DNA of 64,000 nucleotides from Macrosoma leucophasiata (Eukaryota; Arthropoda; Insecta; Lepidoptera; Hedylidae): NCBI GenBank assembly GCA_036365455.1, contig JAWQUS010000017.1, positions 1,178,001 to 1,242,000 of the forward strand, written 5' to 3'. Below are positions 40,287-50,403 of the stretch, one piece after another (within the stretch, counting starts at the first letter, position 1; the number at the start of each line of letters is the position of its first letter). The notes below the pieces were generated by a model that was not told the DNA's origin, did not search any database, and saw only the letters and a program-made list of their open reading frames with translations. Made by a program: the position numbers and the translations under genes.

Positions 40287-40380
40287 CGAAATAGATGGAG
40301 GTAGCTGCACATAATAATTTTTCAAACTGCTGTCAGACAAATGCCACCTCAGTCTGCCCGAGACCACGGATGCTGACCAT
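40287..40380 (+). mobile_element. Penelope-like 3' tail
   Basis: AGATGGAGGTAGCTGCACATAATAA to CCCGAGACCACGG directly follows the coding remains and matches 36758-36840. (ATT)n follows at 40380. Confidence 0.6.
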
Positions 40381-40469
40381 ATTATTATTATTATGCGAGT
40401 ATTCTCAAAACTCAAACTCAAAAATTTATTTAATCACTTGGAAATAATATAATTTGTTTGTGATAGGTC

Positions 40470-40587
40470 AAATTTCAAAATATTGCTGCTGCTGCTAATT
40501 GCACACGGTGTGCAAGTTTGATTTAAATCGATTAAATAGTTTAGGAGTCCATCGTGGACAAACACAGTGACACGTAATTTATACATA
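40470..40587 (-). mobile_element. Helitron-type fragment, target of the mariner
   Basis: AATTGCACACGGTGTGCAAG, AGTTTAGGAGTCCATCG and GACACGTAATTTATA match, in reverse, the element at 43955-44189. The mariner at 40588 starts at its broken edge. Confidence 0.6.
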
Positions 40588-41863
40588 TTAGGTTGGGGAA
40601 AAAGTTTCTTCGCATTTTTTGAGATAATTCAAAACATTTTTTAATATAGTTTATTTAAATTTAACTAAAGTATGTATGTACCATTTTGTTCGATAATCTT
40701 TTGCCATCTTGTAGGTAGGGACATGATCCCATTTCTATAAAAATTTTGGGACTTCTCATCAAAATACCGCGACAAGTGGATTTGGCAGTCCTCTCGTGAT
40801 GTTAACCTAACATTGCATAAAGAATTCTGAAGAGACCGAAATAGGTGGAAATCTGAAGGTGCAAGGTCAGGACTATACGGCGGATGCATTAACACCTCCC
40901 AGCCAAACTCTCTTAATTTTTGCTGAGTGGCTATAGATGTGTGAGGTCTAGCGTTATCATGATGAAACACCACACCCCTTCTGTTGATCCATTCCGGCCG
41001 CTTTCTCTCAACTTCTTGCTTTAATCTTATCAGTTGTTCGCAGTAGAGTTCAGAATCGATAGTCCTGCCTGGTGGTAATAGCTCATAATGAAAAATGCCC
41101 TTCCAATCCCACCACACACACAACATCACCTTATTGCGAGTTAACCCGGGTTTTGCCACAGTCTGTGAAGCCTGACCGGCCTTTGACCACGACCTTTTTC
41201 ACACGTTCTTGTCGAACGTGATCCACTTTTCATCACCAGTTATCAGCTTCTTCAAAAATGATTCGGTTTTATTACGTCTTAATAAAGAATCACAAATGAG
41301 TACACGGTTCATTAGGTTTCTTTCAGTGAGCTCGTGAGGTACCCAAATATCGAGCTTTTTTTTGTACCCAGCTTTTTTCAAATGGGCCAAAACTGTTTTG
41401 TGATCAATTCTCAGTTCTACAGCTACGTCGTAACTACTGATATGTCGATCTTGCTCCACTTTTTCAAAATGGCATCCATTTTATCCGTAATAGGGCGACC
41501 AGAGCGAGGTGCATCTTCGACATCAAAATTTCCGGATTGAAAATGCTTAAACCAAATTTGTGCTACTCTCACAAACACTGCACTAGGTCCATAAACATGG
41601 CAAATTTTTTTTGCGTTGCATTTTTACCTTTTTTGTAGTAAAATTTTAAAATGTATCGAATTTCTTCATTAGATTCACTCATCTTGACAGTACGAAAAAT
41701 AAATGAAAATCACACATTTGCCTTATTTGAATTTGGAATTATGTTCTTTAAAATTTTAACTTTCAATGATACCAAAACCAGCCAGATACAAATACTACAG
41801 CCAAAGAGGTTTTATTACAAGTTCATACCTACTATAATGCGAAAAGACTTTTTCCCCAACCAA
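40588..41863 (-). mobile_element. mariner element, dead copy
   Basis: The right-hand end in minus sense and the left end share TTAGGTTGGGGAAAAAGT (left) and GGTTGGGGAAAAAGTC (right). TA precedes the left end (40586-40587). The right end has lost its last bases and TSD (CCAAGATG). Length about 1,276 bp. It is the same family as the copy at 51635, and similarity is high throughout. Confidence 0.9.
40665..41690 (-). pseudogene. mariner transposase pseudogene
   Basis: Relative to the open copy at 51817, this has a net 7-base loss near the start (ACGC plus eight A). It has a one-base loss before EKVEQD (CCATTTTG against CCATTTTTG) and a TGA replacing CGA after DKNV. Motifs that survive are WVPHEL, TGDEKWI (first catalytic aspartate), HDNARPHTS (second) and YSPDLAPSDFHLF (third). 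At three sites (TGDEKW, KPGLTR, HDNARPH) this dead copy keeps the family-typical residues that the open copy has changed. It cannot make a working enzyme. Confidence 0.9.
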
Positions 41864-42509
41864 GATGATTTATTTTTATAATCACTTCATAAACCATAAG
41901 AAGTTCTGTTGACAGTTCATTATTTTTATTCGTACTATCAATCTCGTTACTAACACTTTAACACCTTTCATTATCTTAACTACAAAAATCACTTTAACCC
42001 TTTAATTATCGATTTGTTATTCTTTTTTTTTTTGCAATCTAAAAAAGTTTTCTAAACCTTAAAAATTCCAAGATATTACACCGCTAGCCTATTTACCGGA
42101 GCAAATATTTTTTTCACATTTCAATACCGACAAATGGACGACGAATGGAGCCACCATTTCTTTCAGTTCACAACGCTCAAAGTCAAGAAGTGGGTCGCTA
42201 GTATTTCGACAGTGCTCGAATTTTAAATACCCCTGTACTGAAATGTGTCACATTGATGAATGTACTTCGCAGGTATTTGCGAGGGCTTAAAATATAGGAC
42301 AGAAATTAAGCACATACCGCGTTTTGTGGAATGTAGAATAATTATTTTGTATTTTACTCGTAATTTGAGATGTAAGAATGAAACTTTGTGTAAAAATGCT
42401 ATCGGTGTATACTGAAAGGTATGCTCAGATGATTTGGACATTTAGAAAAAAAATTCAAATGACATAATTTAAGACAGTTTACATATTTATGTTATAGTCA
42501 TTACTAATT
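41864..42509. other. Unassigned A/T-rich stretch
   Basis: No recognised gene or repeat. Confidence 0.4.
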
Positions 42510-42764
42510 TTACTGGTAGTAGAGCTCCAGTGACGGAGCTCTACCGAATATACTTGCCGCTAAATGGTTAGTGTTCAGCACTACCGTGTTTCGGTCAGGT
42601 GGTAATGTATGGCCTTGTTATTTCCGGCACAGAAGCATAACACCTTAGGCCTCAGGAGTGGTAACGTATCTGCCTTGGTCTTTGCGTGTGTGTCTATAGG
42701 CTGCAGTCATCACTTAGCATCAAAGTGAACTGCCAGCTTGTTTGCCACTTCCATTACATAAAAC
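42510..42764 (+). mobile_element. SINE-C with a deletion after the head
   Basis: ACTGGTAGTAGAGCTCCAGTGACGGAGCTC runs straight to TACCGAATATACTTGCCGC, losing the GCGTAGGCACCACCGC segment. The rest is complete to CCATTACATAAAA. Confidence 0.85.
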
Positions 42765-43317
42765 GAATTACGGGCTGGCCTAAGTCCAAAACGTTTTTTT
42801 TTTGTTGGACGTGAACACACAACATACCTATGTCATTTTAAAATCTTTCAAAGTAGTTAAAGAGATCCTATGGGATCTCTTAGTGACATAATCACCATAT
42901 AAAAGTCTTCAGTTCAAAAACATCTCAATCAATCCAATTTCATTTCCTTCTGAATCCCAGCAAAGATCGTTTCAACTCGGGAGAATAATATCAGTAGGCG
43001 TGGTACTGTTCGAATAAAACATTGTTTTCTCAACTTCAAGGAGTTTCCGTATCAAACGACCGATAAATGGTGATAGAGATAGAAGTGGCAATTTGAGGCA
43101 ATAAACCACGTTCAGTGTCGTCGGCTGTATCATCTTATCTTAACGCATTGAAATATTGGAGATAACGTTGGTAAAATAAGATAGCGGAGTGGGGATATTA
43201 TAAAGAAAAAAAGATTCTGGGATCTCAGAAATTATAAAAGCGGCTTCTTATCTGTACGTCATTAAGGCAAGAGATATTCTAACCTACTTCCCCTCCTCCC
43301 GTTTTATTATAATTGTA
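42765..43317. other. Unassigned; short perfect palindrome
   Basis: AGAGATCC-TATG-GGATCTCT at about 42861 is a perfect 8-bp hairpin. Otherwise no gene or known repeat. Confidence 0.4.
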
Positions 43318-43512
43318 ACGAAACGTCACACCTGTAGTCCCCGAAGGGGTAGGCAGAGGTAAATGCATGCATTCAAGCATACTTGCAAATACTAACAATT
43401 CGCCGGTAACGTTTTTGACCCATGTAACAGGTGGCGAGCCTGTAACCATCTCCGACACCGGCCGACCCGGGAATCGAACCCGGGAACCCCAGTGTAGTAG
43501 TGGTACCCTAGA
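43318..43512 (-). mobile_element. SINE-A with large internal deletion
   Basis: The tail hairpin CCCCGAAGGGG and body to GTGGCGAGCCTG are present. It then jumps to the head B box (GACCCGGGAATCGAACCCGG), losing about 110 bases of the centre. Confidence 0.8.
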
Positions 43513-43547
43513 TAAATGGTGGATAATCTTAATATCAATTGCTGTAG

Positions 43548-43769
43548 GTTAGTCTCGCTAAAACTCGAGAACGGCTGGACCGATTTGGCTATTTTTGGTT
43601 TTAAATGATTTTTGGAAGTCCAGGGAATGTTTAAAATGTAAATAGGAAGAAGTTGAAGGGGAATAGTAAAAAACACAAATTCATTTTCGCATACAAATAG
43701 TCCGTATCTATCAAACGTTTGGCACATTATTTCACTCTAAGACAATACGAAAATATCTGGGTCAGCTAG
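43548..43769 (+). mobile_element. Helitron-type element 1 of a tandem trio
   Basis: GTCTCGCTAAAACTCGAGAA, GGAAGTCCAGGGAATG and the end GTCAGCTAG (CTAG 43766-43769). The 5' end is truncated. Confidence 0.6.
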
Positions 43770-43954
43770 TCTATATATTTAAAAATCAATTGCTTTTCGA
43801 CGAACTTTTAACTCGAGAACGGCTGGACCGAACTGGTTAATTTTGGTTTTAAATGATTTTTGGAAATCCAGGAAAGGTTCTAAATATAAGAAATAATGAA
43901 GAAATTGAAGGGAAATAGCAAAAACCATATTTGATTTTCCCTCAGTTTGGCTAG
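43770..43954 (+). mobile_element. Helitron-type element 2 of the trio
   Basis: It begins TCTATATATTTAAAAATCAA directly after CTAG, carries CTCGAGAACGGCTGGACCGA, and ends TTTGGCTAG (43951-43954). Confidence 0.6.
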
Positions 43955-44189
43955 TATTTTATATAAATTACGTGTCACCAATGATGTTGTATTTATAAGC
44001 TCATTGCGTGTCAAAGTATTTGCTTGCGATGGACTCCTAAACTAATTAACCGATTTGAATCAAACTTGCACACCGTGTGTAGTTGATCCAACTTACCAGA
44101 TAGGATAGCGTACATCTCAATTTATAGTTGCAATATTTTGTAAGTACCTACATAAATTGCACCCGTGCGAAGCCGGTGCGAGCCACTAG
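43955..44189 (+). mobile_element. Helitron-type element 3 of the trio, different family
   Basis: It starts TATTTTATATAAATTACGTG and ends GCACCCGTGCGAAGCCGGTGCGAGC, a hairpin, then CACTAG (44186-44189) before T. Its 5' part recurs inverted at 40470-40587. Confidence 0.6.
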
Positions 44190-44850
44190 TAATAGTATCT
44201 TCTTCTTCTATATTTCAAAGCTGTGCTCTTGTCGGTGGAACAACCGCCAGCGTTCTCTATCCTGTGCCAACCTCTTGACATCCTGGTACAACACAACTTT
44301 TACTTTTTCCTTCATTTGGTCTATATGACTTCTTGGTCTCCCTTTGCTTCTCTTTCCTTCAATTTTCCCCTCCATGATTCATCATCATCATCATCATCAT
44401 TTCAGCCAAAATACGTCCACTGCTGAACAAAGGCCTCCCCCAAAGAATGCTACAACGAACGGTCCTGGGCCGCCCTCATCCAGCGATTGCCCGCGACCTT
44501 CACCAGGTCGTCGGTCCATCTTGTGGGAGGCCTGCCTACGCTTCGCTTTCCGGTACGCGGTCGCCACTCGAGAACTGCTCTGCCCCAACGGCCGTCAGTT
44601 CGTCGAGCTATGTGCCCTGCCCACTGCCACTTGAGTCTCGCTATTCGGTGAGCTATGGTAATGTTCAGCACTCCATGATTGTCATGATGTAATTGTCGTG
44701 TCGCACCAGGTGGCCAAGCATTCTGCCATGTCTGTTTTCAATTATATCTAATATTTGTTTCTTCTCTCTCACCTGTTTCTTCTCTCTCACCTCAGTAATA
44801 GTATATGAATAGATAGATAAATCGCTTACCTCTTGCACTGTATACACTTA
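44190..44850 (-). pseudogene. LINE ORF2 C-terminus, split by an RTE fragment
   Basis: Minus-strand reading, left part (44208-44370): GKRSKGRPRSHIDQMKEK, YQDVKRLAQDRERWRLFHRQ, EHSFEI, stop. Right part (44671-44790): LDIIENRHGRMLGHLVRHDN, YIMTIME. Together they give the end of a LINE ORF2 protein; the two parts join at EGK once the insert and one TSD copy are removed. AAGAAACAGGTGAGAGAG is repeated twice at 44756-44795. Confidence 0.7.
44380..44670 (-). mobile_element. RTE-type LINE 3' fragment with exact 10-bp TSD
   Basis: The minus-strand product reads ITIAHRIARLKWQWAGHIAR, RTDGRWGRAVLEWRPRTGKR, then SVGRPPTRWTDDLVKVAG, the characteristic end of lepidopteran RTE ORF2. The tail is CAGCAGTGGACGTATTTTGG and (ATG)n. 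CTCCATGATT flanks both sides (44370-44379, 44671-44680). Confidence 0.85.
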
Positions 44851-45114
44851 CTTACAATCGTTGTCCGGATAGTTTCCGGCAGTAACCATATGCCGCTGTG
44901 CCGAATGGCTCAATTCTATGTGAATGGTCACCTGAAACCGGTCAATGGTGTAACATTGACTTGTGTATTGATTTACAGATGGTGTTTGCTTTGTTTGTAT
45001 CCTGTTTACTGTGTACACAATATTATGTTTATCTTGTGTAGCGATACTGATTATGTTTTGCCAAATACATTATTCTAGGATCCCGCTGCGGAATTATGTC
45101 GTTAATTGAGATAA

Positions 45115-45399
45115 CTTTTTTTTATGTCATGGAAGTGACAAACAAGCATGCAGTTTACATTGATGTTAAGTGATGACTGCAGCCTATACACCCACACAAA
45201 GACCAAGGTCAAAATGCAGATGCGTTACCACTCCTGAGGCCTAAGGTCTTATGCCTCTGTGCCGGAAATTACAAAGCCGAACATTACCACCTGACCGGAA
45301 CACAAGTGCTGAACATTACCATTTAGCGGCAAGTATATTAGACAATACAATGGTGCCTACGCCCTCGAGCTCCGTCACTGGAGCATTACCACCAGTAAT
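45115..45399 (-). mobile_element. SINE-C, full length
   Basis: T run, AAGTGACAAACAAGCATGCAG, complete body, head ACTGGTGGTAATGCTCC. Small losses at ACACGATAGTGC. Confidence 0.85.
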
Positions 45400-45464
45400 G
45401 TAAATCATATCAACATCTCACATTATGGAATCCTACGTTAGGCAGGTGACTAGTGTTGTTGCAA

Positions 45465-45545
45465 TAGTAATAGTGTATCGATAGTATTGTAAACTATCGT
45501 GACCTCGAAAAAATAGTCGATAGCGCAACTATCGATAGTTTAGCA
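45465..45545. promoter_or_regulatory. Cluster of TATCGATA-like palindromes
   Basis: GTATCGATAGT, AACTATCG, AGTCGATAGC and ACTATCGATAGTTT within 80 bp. TATCGATA is the core of insect DRE (DREF-binding) sites. No gene lies nearby, so a regulatory role is only a possibility. Confidence 0.25.
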
Positions 45546-45596
45546 AAACTGCAGGTGACTCGCCTCTCTTTGGTAGGCCCCCCAAAAAGCCACCTG

Positions 45597-46055
45597 TTGA
45601 TGTCTCAGGAGTCACGAGTAGCAAAACCTCTCAATTGAAATCTCTGCTTTAATGTTGATATATATAGGCTACTACTTTAAAACGTAACTTCACGCCTGTA
45701 ATCCCCGAAGGGGTAGGCAGAGGTAAATGCATGCATTCAAGCATACATGCAAACACCCACGATTCGCCGGTTACGTTTTGGCCCATGTAACAGTTGGCGA
45801 GCCTGTTGACATCTCCGGGCACATTACCAAACTTTGAGGTACTGGGAAATTTCCAGAAAATTGAAAAAGTCCAATAGAACCAGAGATAAAGGCTTTTTCA
45901 CCATTATCTCTGATAACCCCCTACCCGGGAATCGAACCCAGGACCTCAGCGTAGTAGAAGTGGCCTGCTACCACTAGGCTACCGAGGTAGTTCTACTACT
46001 ACTTTACATGAATGTAAACTTATTGTTTGTTTACCACTTCATTACATAAAAAATA
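45597..46055 (+). mobile_element. SINE-C 3' part split by a SINE-A
   Basis: GATGTCTCAGGAGTCACGAG to ATATATAGGCTACTACTTTA, then after the SINE-A, CTACTACTTTACATGAATGT to CCACTTCATTACATAAAAAA. CTACTACTTTA at both junctions is the SINE-A's TSD. Confidence 0.75.
45678..45990 (-). mobile_element. SINE-A, full length
   Basis: Tail hairpin CCCCGAAGGGG, the entire body, and head CCTCGGTAGCCTAGTGGTAG with B box GGGTTCGATTCCC. TSD about 11 bp (CTACTACTTTA). Confidence 0.9.
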
Positions 46056-46465
46056 TGCCTAACCTTTCGAGGAACACGGGCATGAAGTTACGTTTTAACA
46101 ATTTCTTCTTATCATTCGGCCATCACATCGAAACATTCGTATCGTATCATATCAATCAGAAAAACTCTTCGACGACGAATATCCCCTCGTAAACCCGGCT
46201 GGATACAAAATGGCCGGCTTGAAGTGTCATCTACGGATAAAGAGGACGGACGATTTTATGAAAAGGGGATGTCGACGTATACAAATATTTGAAAAGATCG
46301 AACTTTGTTACTTTGGAGCAAACGGAATGTGTATTGCTTTTGATATTTTATTGAGATATACGTTTAAGAGTGCCCACTAGTCTACTAGCGGAAGAATTTT
46401 CTTCTACTGGAAGAGAAATCTTCCACTAGTGCAGTCAGTCAAACGAAGAATAGCTGTCACAGCAT
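46056..46465. other. Unassigned stretch
   Basis: A palindrome-like TCTACTAGCGGAAGAATTTTCTTC...GAAGATTTCCACTAG lies at 46380-46432. No gene. Confidence 0.4.
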
Positions 46466-46511
46466 TTTTAATGTAATGAAAGTGGCAAACAAGCAATCAG
46501 TTTACTGTAAA
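46466..46511 (-). mobile_element. SINE-C 3' stub cut by the BEL LTR
   Basis: TTTAATGTAATGAAAGTGGCAAACAAGC is the start of a minus-strand SINE-C. It ends abruptly at the LTR. The remainder was not found beyond the BEL element. Confidence 0.65.
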
Positions 46512-46796
46512 TGTTCTTGTTTGGTCTGGTAAGGTATTTGTAAGAAAATACGCCGTATTTAGAAGCACAGGAGTTTATTGGCACTTTGAAAACACTGGTA
46601 GTCAATGAGCTTATCTGGTAATTAACAATTTGTTAGCGCGAGCGACGTGGTGTCTCAACGAGTACGATCATCGGAAGACTGCTGGTGCAGACGCGCGAGG
46701 GGCCATGTGCCACGAAGGCGGAAGTCTGAGACACAGTGTTGCCCGCAATTATTAAAAATTAAAAAATATTAAAACTATATGTGCGCGTCGCTAACA
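46512..46796 (-). repeat. BEL/Pao 3' LTR, 285 bp
   Basis: On the minus strand it runs TGTTAGCGACGCG to CAAACAAGAACA, so it has the TGTT...AACA inverted ends of LTRs. A G-rich polypurine tract lies directly upstream. No second copy of this LTR was found in the window. Confidence 0.75.
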
Positions 46797-46809
46797 CGCC
46801 CCACCCCAG
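46797..46809 (-). promoter_or_regulatory. Polypurine tract
   Basis: Minus strand CTGGGGTGGGGCG immediately before the LTR's TGTT. It primes plus-strand DNA synthesis in LTR elements. Confidence 0.7.
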
Positions 46810-46816
46810 TGCTGAG

Positions 46817-49183
46817 TCAGCACTCATCAACTAATGGAATTCTCGCGACGCGCGCCGCCGACCTCCTCAGGGTACCTGTTTCAGTTTTGACCTCGACTAC
46901 TCTTACCCGACCATCTGCACCCGGGAAAACCTGCTGGATTACCGCCTTCGGCCATACATTACGTGGAGCTCTAGGGTCTACTATTAGCACAAAATCACCT
47001 ACCTTTAGCGGGCGCTGCTCCTGATTCCACTTGCGTCTCGGTACTAGGTCTGGCAGAATCTCATTTACCCAACGTTTCCAGAACATGTCTGCCAGTCTTT
47101 GAGATTTTCGCCATTGTTTTCTCAGTTGGAGGTCCACGTCGGTAAAATGTCCAGGTATAGGCAGATTAGAGGATGTACCTAAAAGAAAATGATTAGGTGT
47201 TAGGGTTTCCTCACTCCCTGGGTCCACAGAAACATGAGACAGTGGACGGCTGTTTACTATATTCTCCACCTCTGCAAGGAGTGTGTTCAATAGTTCATCC
47301 CTTGGTGCACGCTCCTTGAGGATGATTTTAAGAGAAGTCTTGATGCTCCTAATTAGCCGCTCCCATGCCCCACCCCAGTGTGGACTTGCAGGGGGTATGA
47401 ACGTCCATTCAGTACCGTTGCTAGCAGCTTCTACATCGAGTTCTTTGACCGATTGCTTCAGTTCGGTGTCAGCCCCACGCAGGTTAGTTCCATTGTCTGA
47501 CATCAGATGGCGCGGCCAGCCTCGTCGCGCCGCCATGCGTTGAAGTGCCATAATCATTGAATCGGTGGAAACTGACTGGACTATTTCCAAGTGCACAGCG
47601 CGCACAGTCAGGCAAGTAAAAATTACCCCATATCTTTTTTCGTGACGGCGACCGACTGTCACAATCATAGGCCCAAACAAATCAATTCCACAATGAGTGA
47701 ACGGCCGCTGATGATGCGCCATACGCGCGCTAGGTAAGTCTCCCATCCTGGGTACCTCTGGTTTGGCTCGTTTTATTCTACACAGCATACATCGCGATGC
47801 TATGTATTTAACTGTAGGTCTTAATTTTATTATCCAGTATTTTTGTTTCAGGTTGTTCACAACTAACTCCTGGTTCCCGTGTGCGGCCTTCTCGTGATAG
47901 TGTTTCACTAACAGGCGCGCGAGGTGGTTTTGCCCATCTAGAATTACAGGATGTTTAGTTTCAGATGAGACCCCGGCTGCGGCATCGATGCGGCCGCAAC
48001 AGCGCAGGATGTCATCCTGGTCGAGCACCGGAGACAAGGTAAGTAGACGGCTAGTGCGTTCAATACCTTTTCCTTTTCTTATTTCACCTATCTCTGTTCC
48101 AAAGCTGTCCATCTGTGCCTGTCTTATTAAGAGGCGTTCAGCTTGTTCCATTTCCATCAGGGTGCTCGTCGATGTATTTTTCCTACATTTATTTATGAAG
48201 CGCAAGACTGTAGCTGTCACTCGGAGCAATCTTAACCACGAGGAAAATTTATTCGCGTCAGGGACAGGTAAGTAACCAGTATCATGTTTTATTAAATTTA
48301 CCACTTCTAGGTCTTCATCAAGCGCGTTACTGACAACATGACGCGGCCAAGTAGGCTCGTCCTGATACAAAAACGAAGGTCCCGTAAACCAATCGTTTCT
48401 GAACACCGTGACGTCATAAGTCTCCCTGGTGCCGATGTCGGCGATGTTCAACTTTGTAGGTACGTATCTCCATTCACTGGCGCGCGTCAGTTCATCTATT
48501 TCCCCTAACCGGTTAGCTATGAACATCTTATAATTTCGCGCATCATTATTAATCCACTGTAGCACTGTGGTCGAGTCGCACCAAAAATACCTCTTGGTGA
48601 TCTCTAATCGATGTTCTCGGCCTATAGTATCTGCCAGTCGAGCCGCTAATAAGCCAGCTTGCAGTTCCAATCTAGGTATTGTTGTGGTTTTTAAAGGCGC
48701 GACACGTCCTTTACTGGCTATAAATGCGACACGTATAGCCCACCCACCATATTCCCACCGCCAGTAACCTACAGCACACATCGCTTTAAATGATGCATCA
48801 CTATTCAAATGCAATTGTAGGTTCTTATATCTCTTAGTGACCGTAGCAGAGATCGTAGCAGATCTAAACGTCGTAGCACATTCAGTGACGCCTTGTCGTT
48901 TCGTAGGCGTCGGTGGCGGGTCGCGTAGCACTGCTATGGAATCTTGTAGCAGTGGACTACCTGTCTCTTTCTCCCTCACAGGCGATGCGATCTCCGTTTC
49001 TTTCGCTGCACAAACATAATAACGTGGAATGCGTAAGTTATGTATTTCTTTCAATAAATCAATCCAGCTGCGCCATTTTCGATAAACCTCATCGGGAATG
49101 GTTTCATCCCAGCCAATGTTATGTTTCCAAGTGTCCTGTAGCATTATTTTACCTTGGATGGTGAACGGTGTCAGGAATGTCAA
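46817..49183 (-). pseudogene. BEL/Pao pol, RNase H and integrase part
   Basis: A 788-residue open stretch. RNase H occupies about 120-260, with D129 (SDAS), E173 (RLE), D203 (CDS) and D249 (NIAD). The integrase zinc-binding HHCC lies at about 428-468 (HYHEKAAHG, CMLC). The integrase core has D501 (GIDLFGP), D563 (SDNGTN) and E608 (AWERL); the last pair is 44 residues apart, as usual in BEL. The C-terminal domain (FWKRWVNE, VGDFVLI) is also typical of BEL/Pao. The stop follows VDEC. The first codon used, TTG, is not a real start: the frame continues the RT of the upstream ORF, from which it is separated by a small insertion. All key residues are intact, so the damage upstream may be recent. 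Confidence 0.9.
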
Positions 49184-50403
49184 AGATAATATATGTCAAA
49201 GATCGACATTACAACCACTAACATCAAACGTTTTGTCGGTCTTTGTTTACCATTCACTATACCATCAGGAATACGTTTTAACGAAACGTCAAAACCTAGC
49301 TCGTCTTGAGCGGGGTACCATATCATACCGAGTGTTCGTTCCCCTTGGAATTGCTGATCAACTTTGAACCTTACGGCTGCCTCCCCCAATGACTCTTTTG
49401 GCACGCTGTCTAACACTGCTAGACTGTTACTAGTCCAGTTACGGATTTCGAAACCACCCATTTTGTGGATATCCATGATATCTCTCACCATACCTATAGC
49501 TGTGGCGTCGTCCGGTAGACTATCTATATAGTCATCCATATAGTGTTGCTCGGTTATTGCAGCTACAGCGCTCGGCCGTGATGACTCATGCGTCTGCGCA
49601 TTTTTATTTTTTATAAACTGTGCGATAAAAGGGGAGCAGTTGGCACCAAATATTAGTGACGTCATTGCATACGTCTTTACGTCATCTGAAGGTTGATCTC
49701 GCCATAAGAACCTCAAGGCATGTTGGTCTTCAGGTTTAATTTTAATTTTAAGAAACATGTCCTTAATATCTCCTGTTACTCCGACTTTATGTATTCTAAA
49801 TCGAAGCATTATACCAAACAACGAATTAAGTAAGTCGGGTCCTGTGAGCAAATAATCGTTCAATGATTGCCCATATACTTTAGCGGCCGCGTCAAACACT
49901 AAACGCAACTTCTTTTTGTTAGGATTATTTACCCCGAAGTGGGGTAAATACCACGTCCTTGGAGACCGTTCGGTACTCTTCAACTCGTTGGCAAAGTCAT
50001 TTTCAAGTAAATGATTAACACGTTCTTTGTATTGGTTCGCGTATTCCAGGCTAGCAGACATTTTCCTTTCAGCGCTACGTAAACGAGAAAAAGCATTAAG
50101 GTAACTATCGGGTAACTTACAGTTTGGGTCCTTCCAGGGCAGGCCGACGTGCCAGCTGCCGTCCACAAGCTGGGCGCTGCTCTCGAGCATGGCAACCGCG
50201 CGTGTTTCTTCTTTGTTCTGTCGGGAATTACCTGATACTCCCAATGCGTCGATTGCAAAGGAGCGACGCACCGCCTCGTCAAGGTCGCGCAGAGCGCGGT
50301 CCCGCGAGAACGCATGCGACGCATCGGGCGCCGCGGCCGCGAGGAGCAACATGGCATGCGGGGGAGCAGAGGCGGCGCGCGGCACGTGCATTACTCCGTG
50401 CAA
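49180..50403 (-). pseudogene. BEL/Pao pol, reverse transcriptase part
   Basis: 407 residues. The region upstream of the RT includes SRTWYLPHFGV-like PRTWYLPHFGV (148-158). RT motif A is GDIKDMF (D212) and motif C is YMDDYIDS (288-295). The thumb follows: GGFEIRNWTSNS, ERTLGMIWYPAQDELGF. Near the end, VMSIFD would normally run on to a PLGFLTPF-like motif. Here the DNA holds the 10-base phrase ATCTTTGACA twice, separated by TATATT, which shifts the frame. The start at 50403 is only the first ATG of a truncated frame; the preceding residues have an alanine-rich GC-rich leader. Confidence 0.9.

Larger units (their letters stand above)
46512..50403 (-). mobile_element. BEL/Pao LTR retrotransposon, 5' truncated
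   Basis: Order on the minus strand: partial pol (RT, RNase H, integrase), polypurine tract, 3' LTR. Gag, protease and the 5' LTR are missing, and no matching LTR is seen up to 51.6 kb. The inner part is more GC-rich than the flanks. It is interrupted by a frame break at 49180. It interrupts a SINE-C at its LTR side. Confidence 0.85.

Noticed and set aside
44344..44692. Plus-strand ORFs including a polyhistidine run
   Set aside because: They are antisense to the RTE C-terminus; the histidines come from the (ATG)n/(CAT)n tail.
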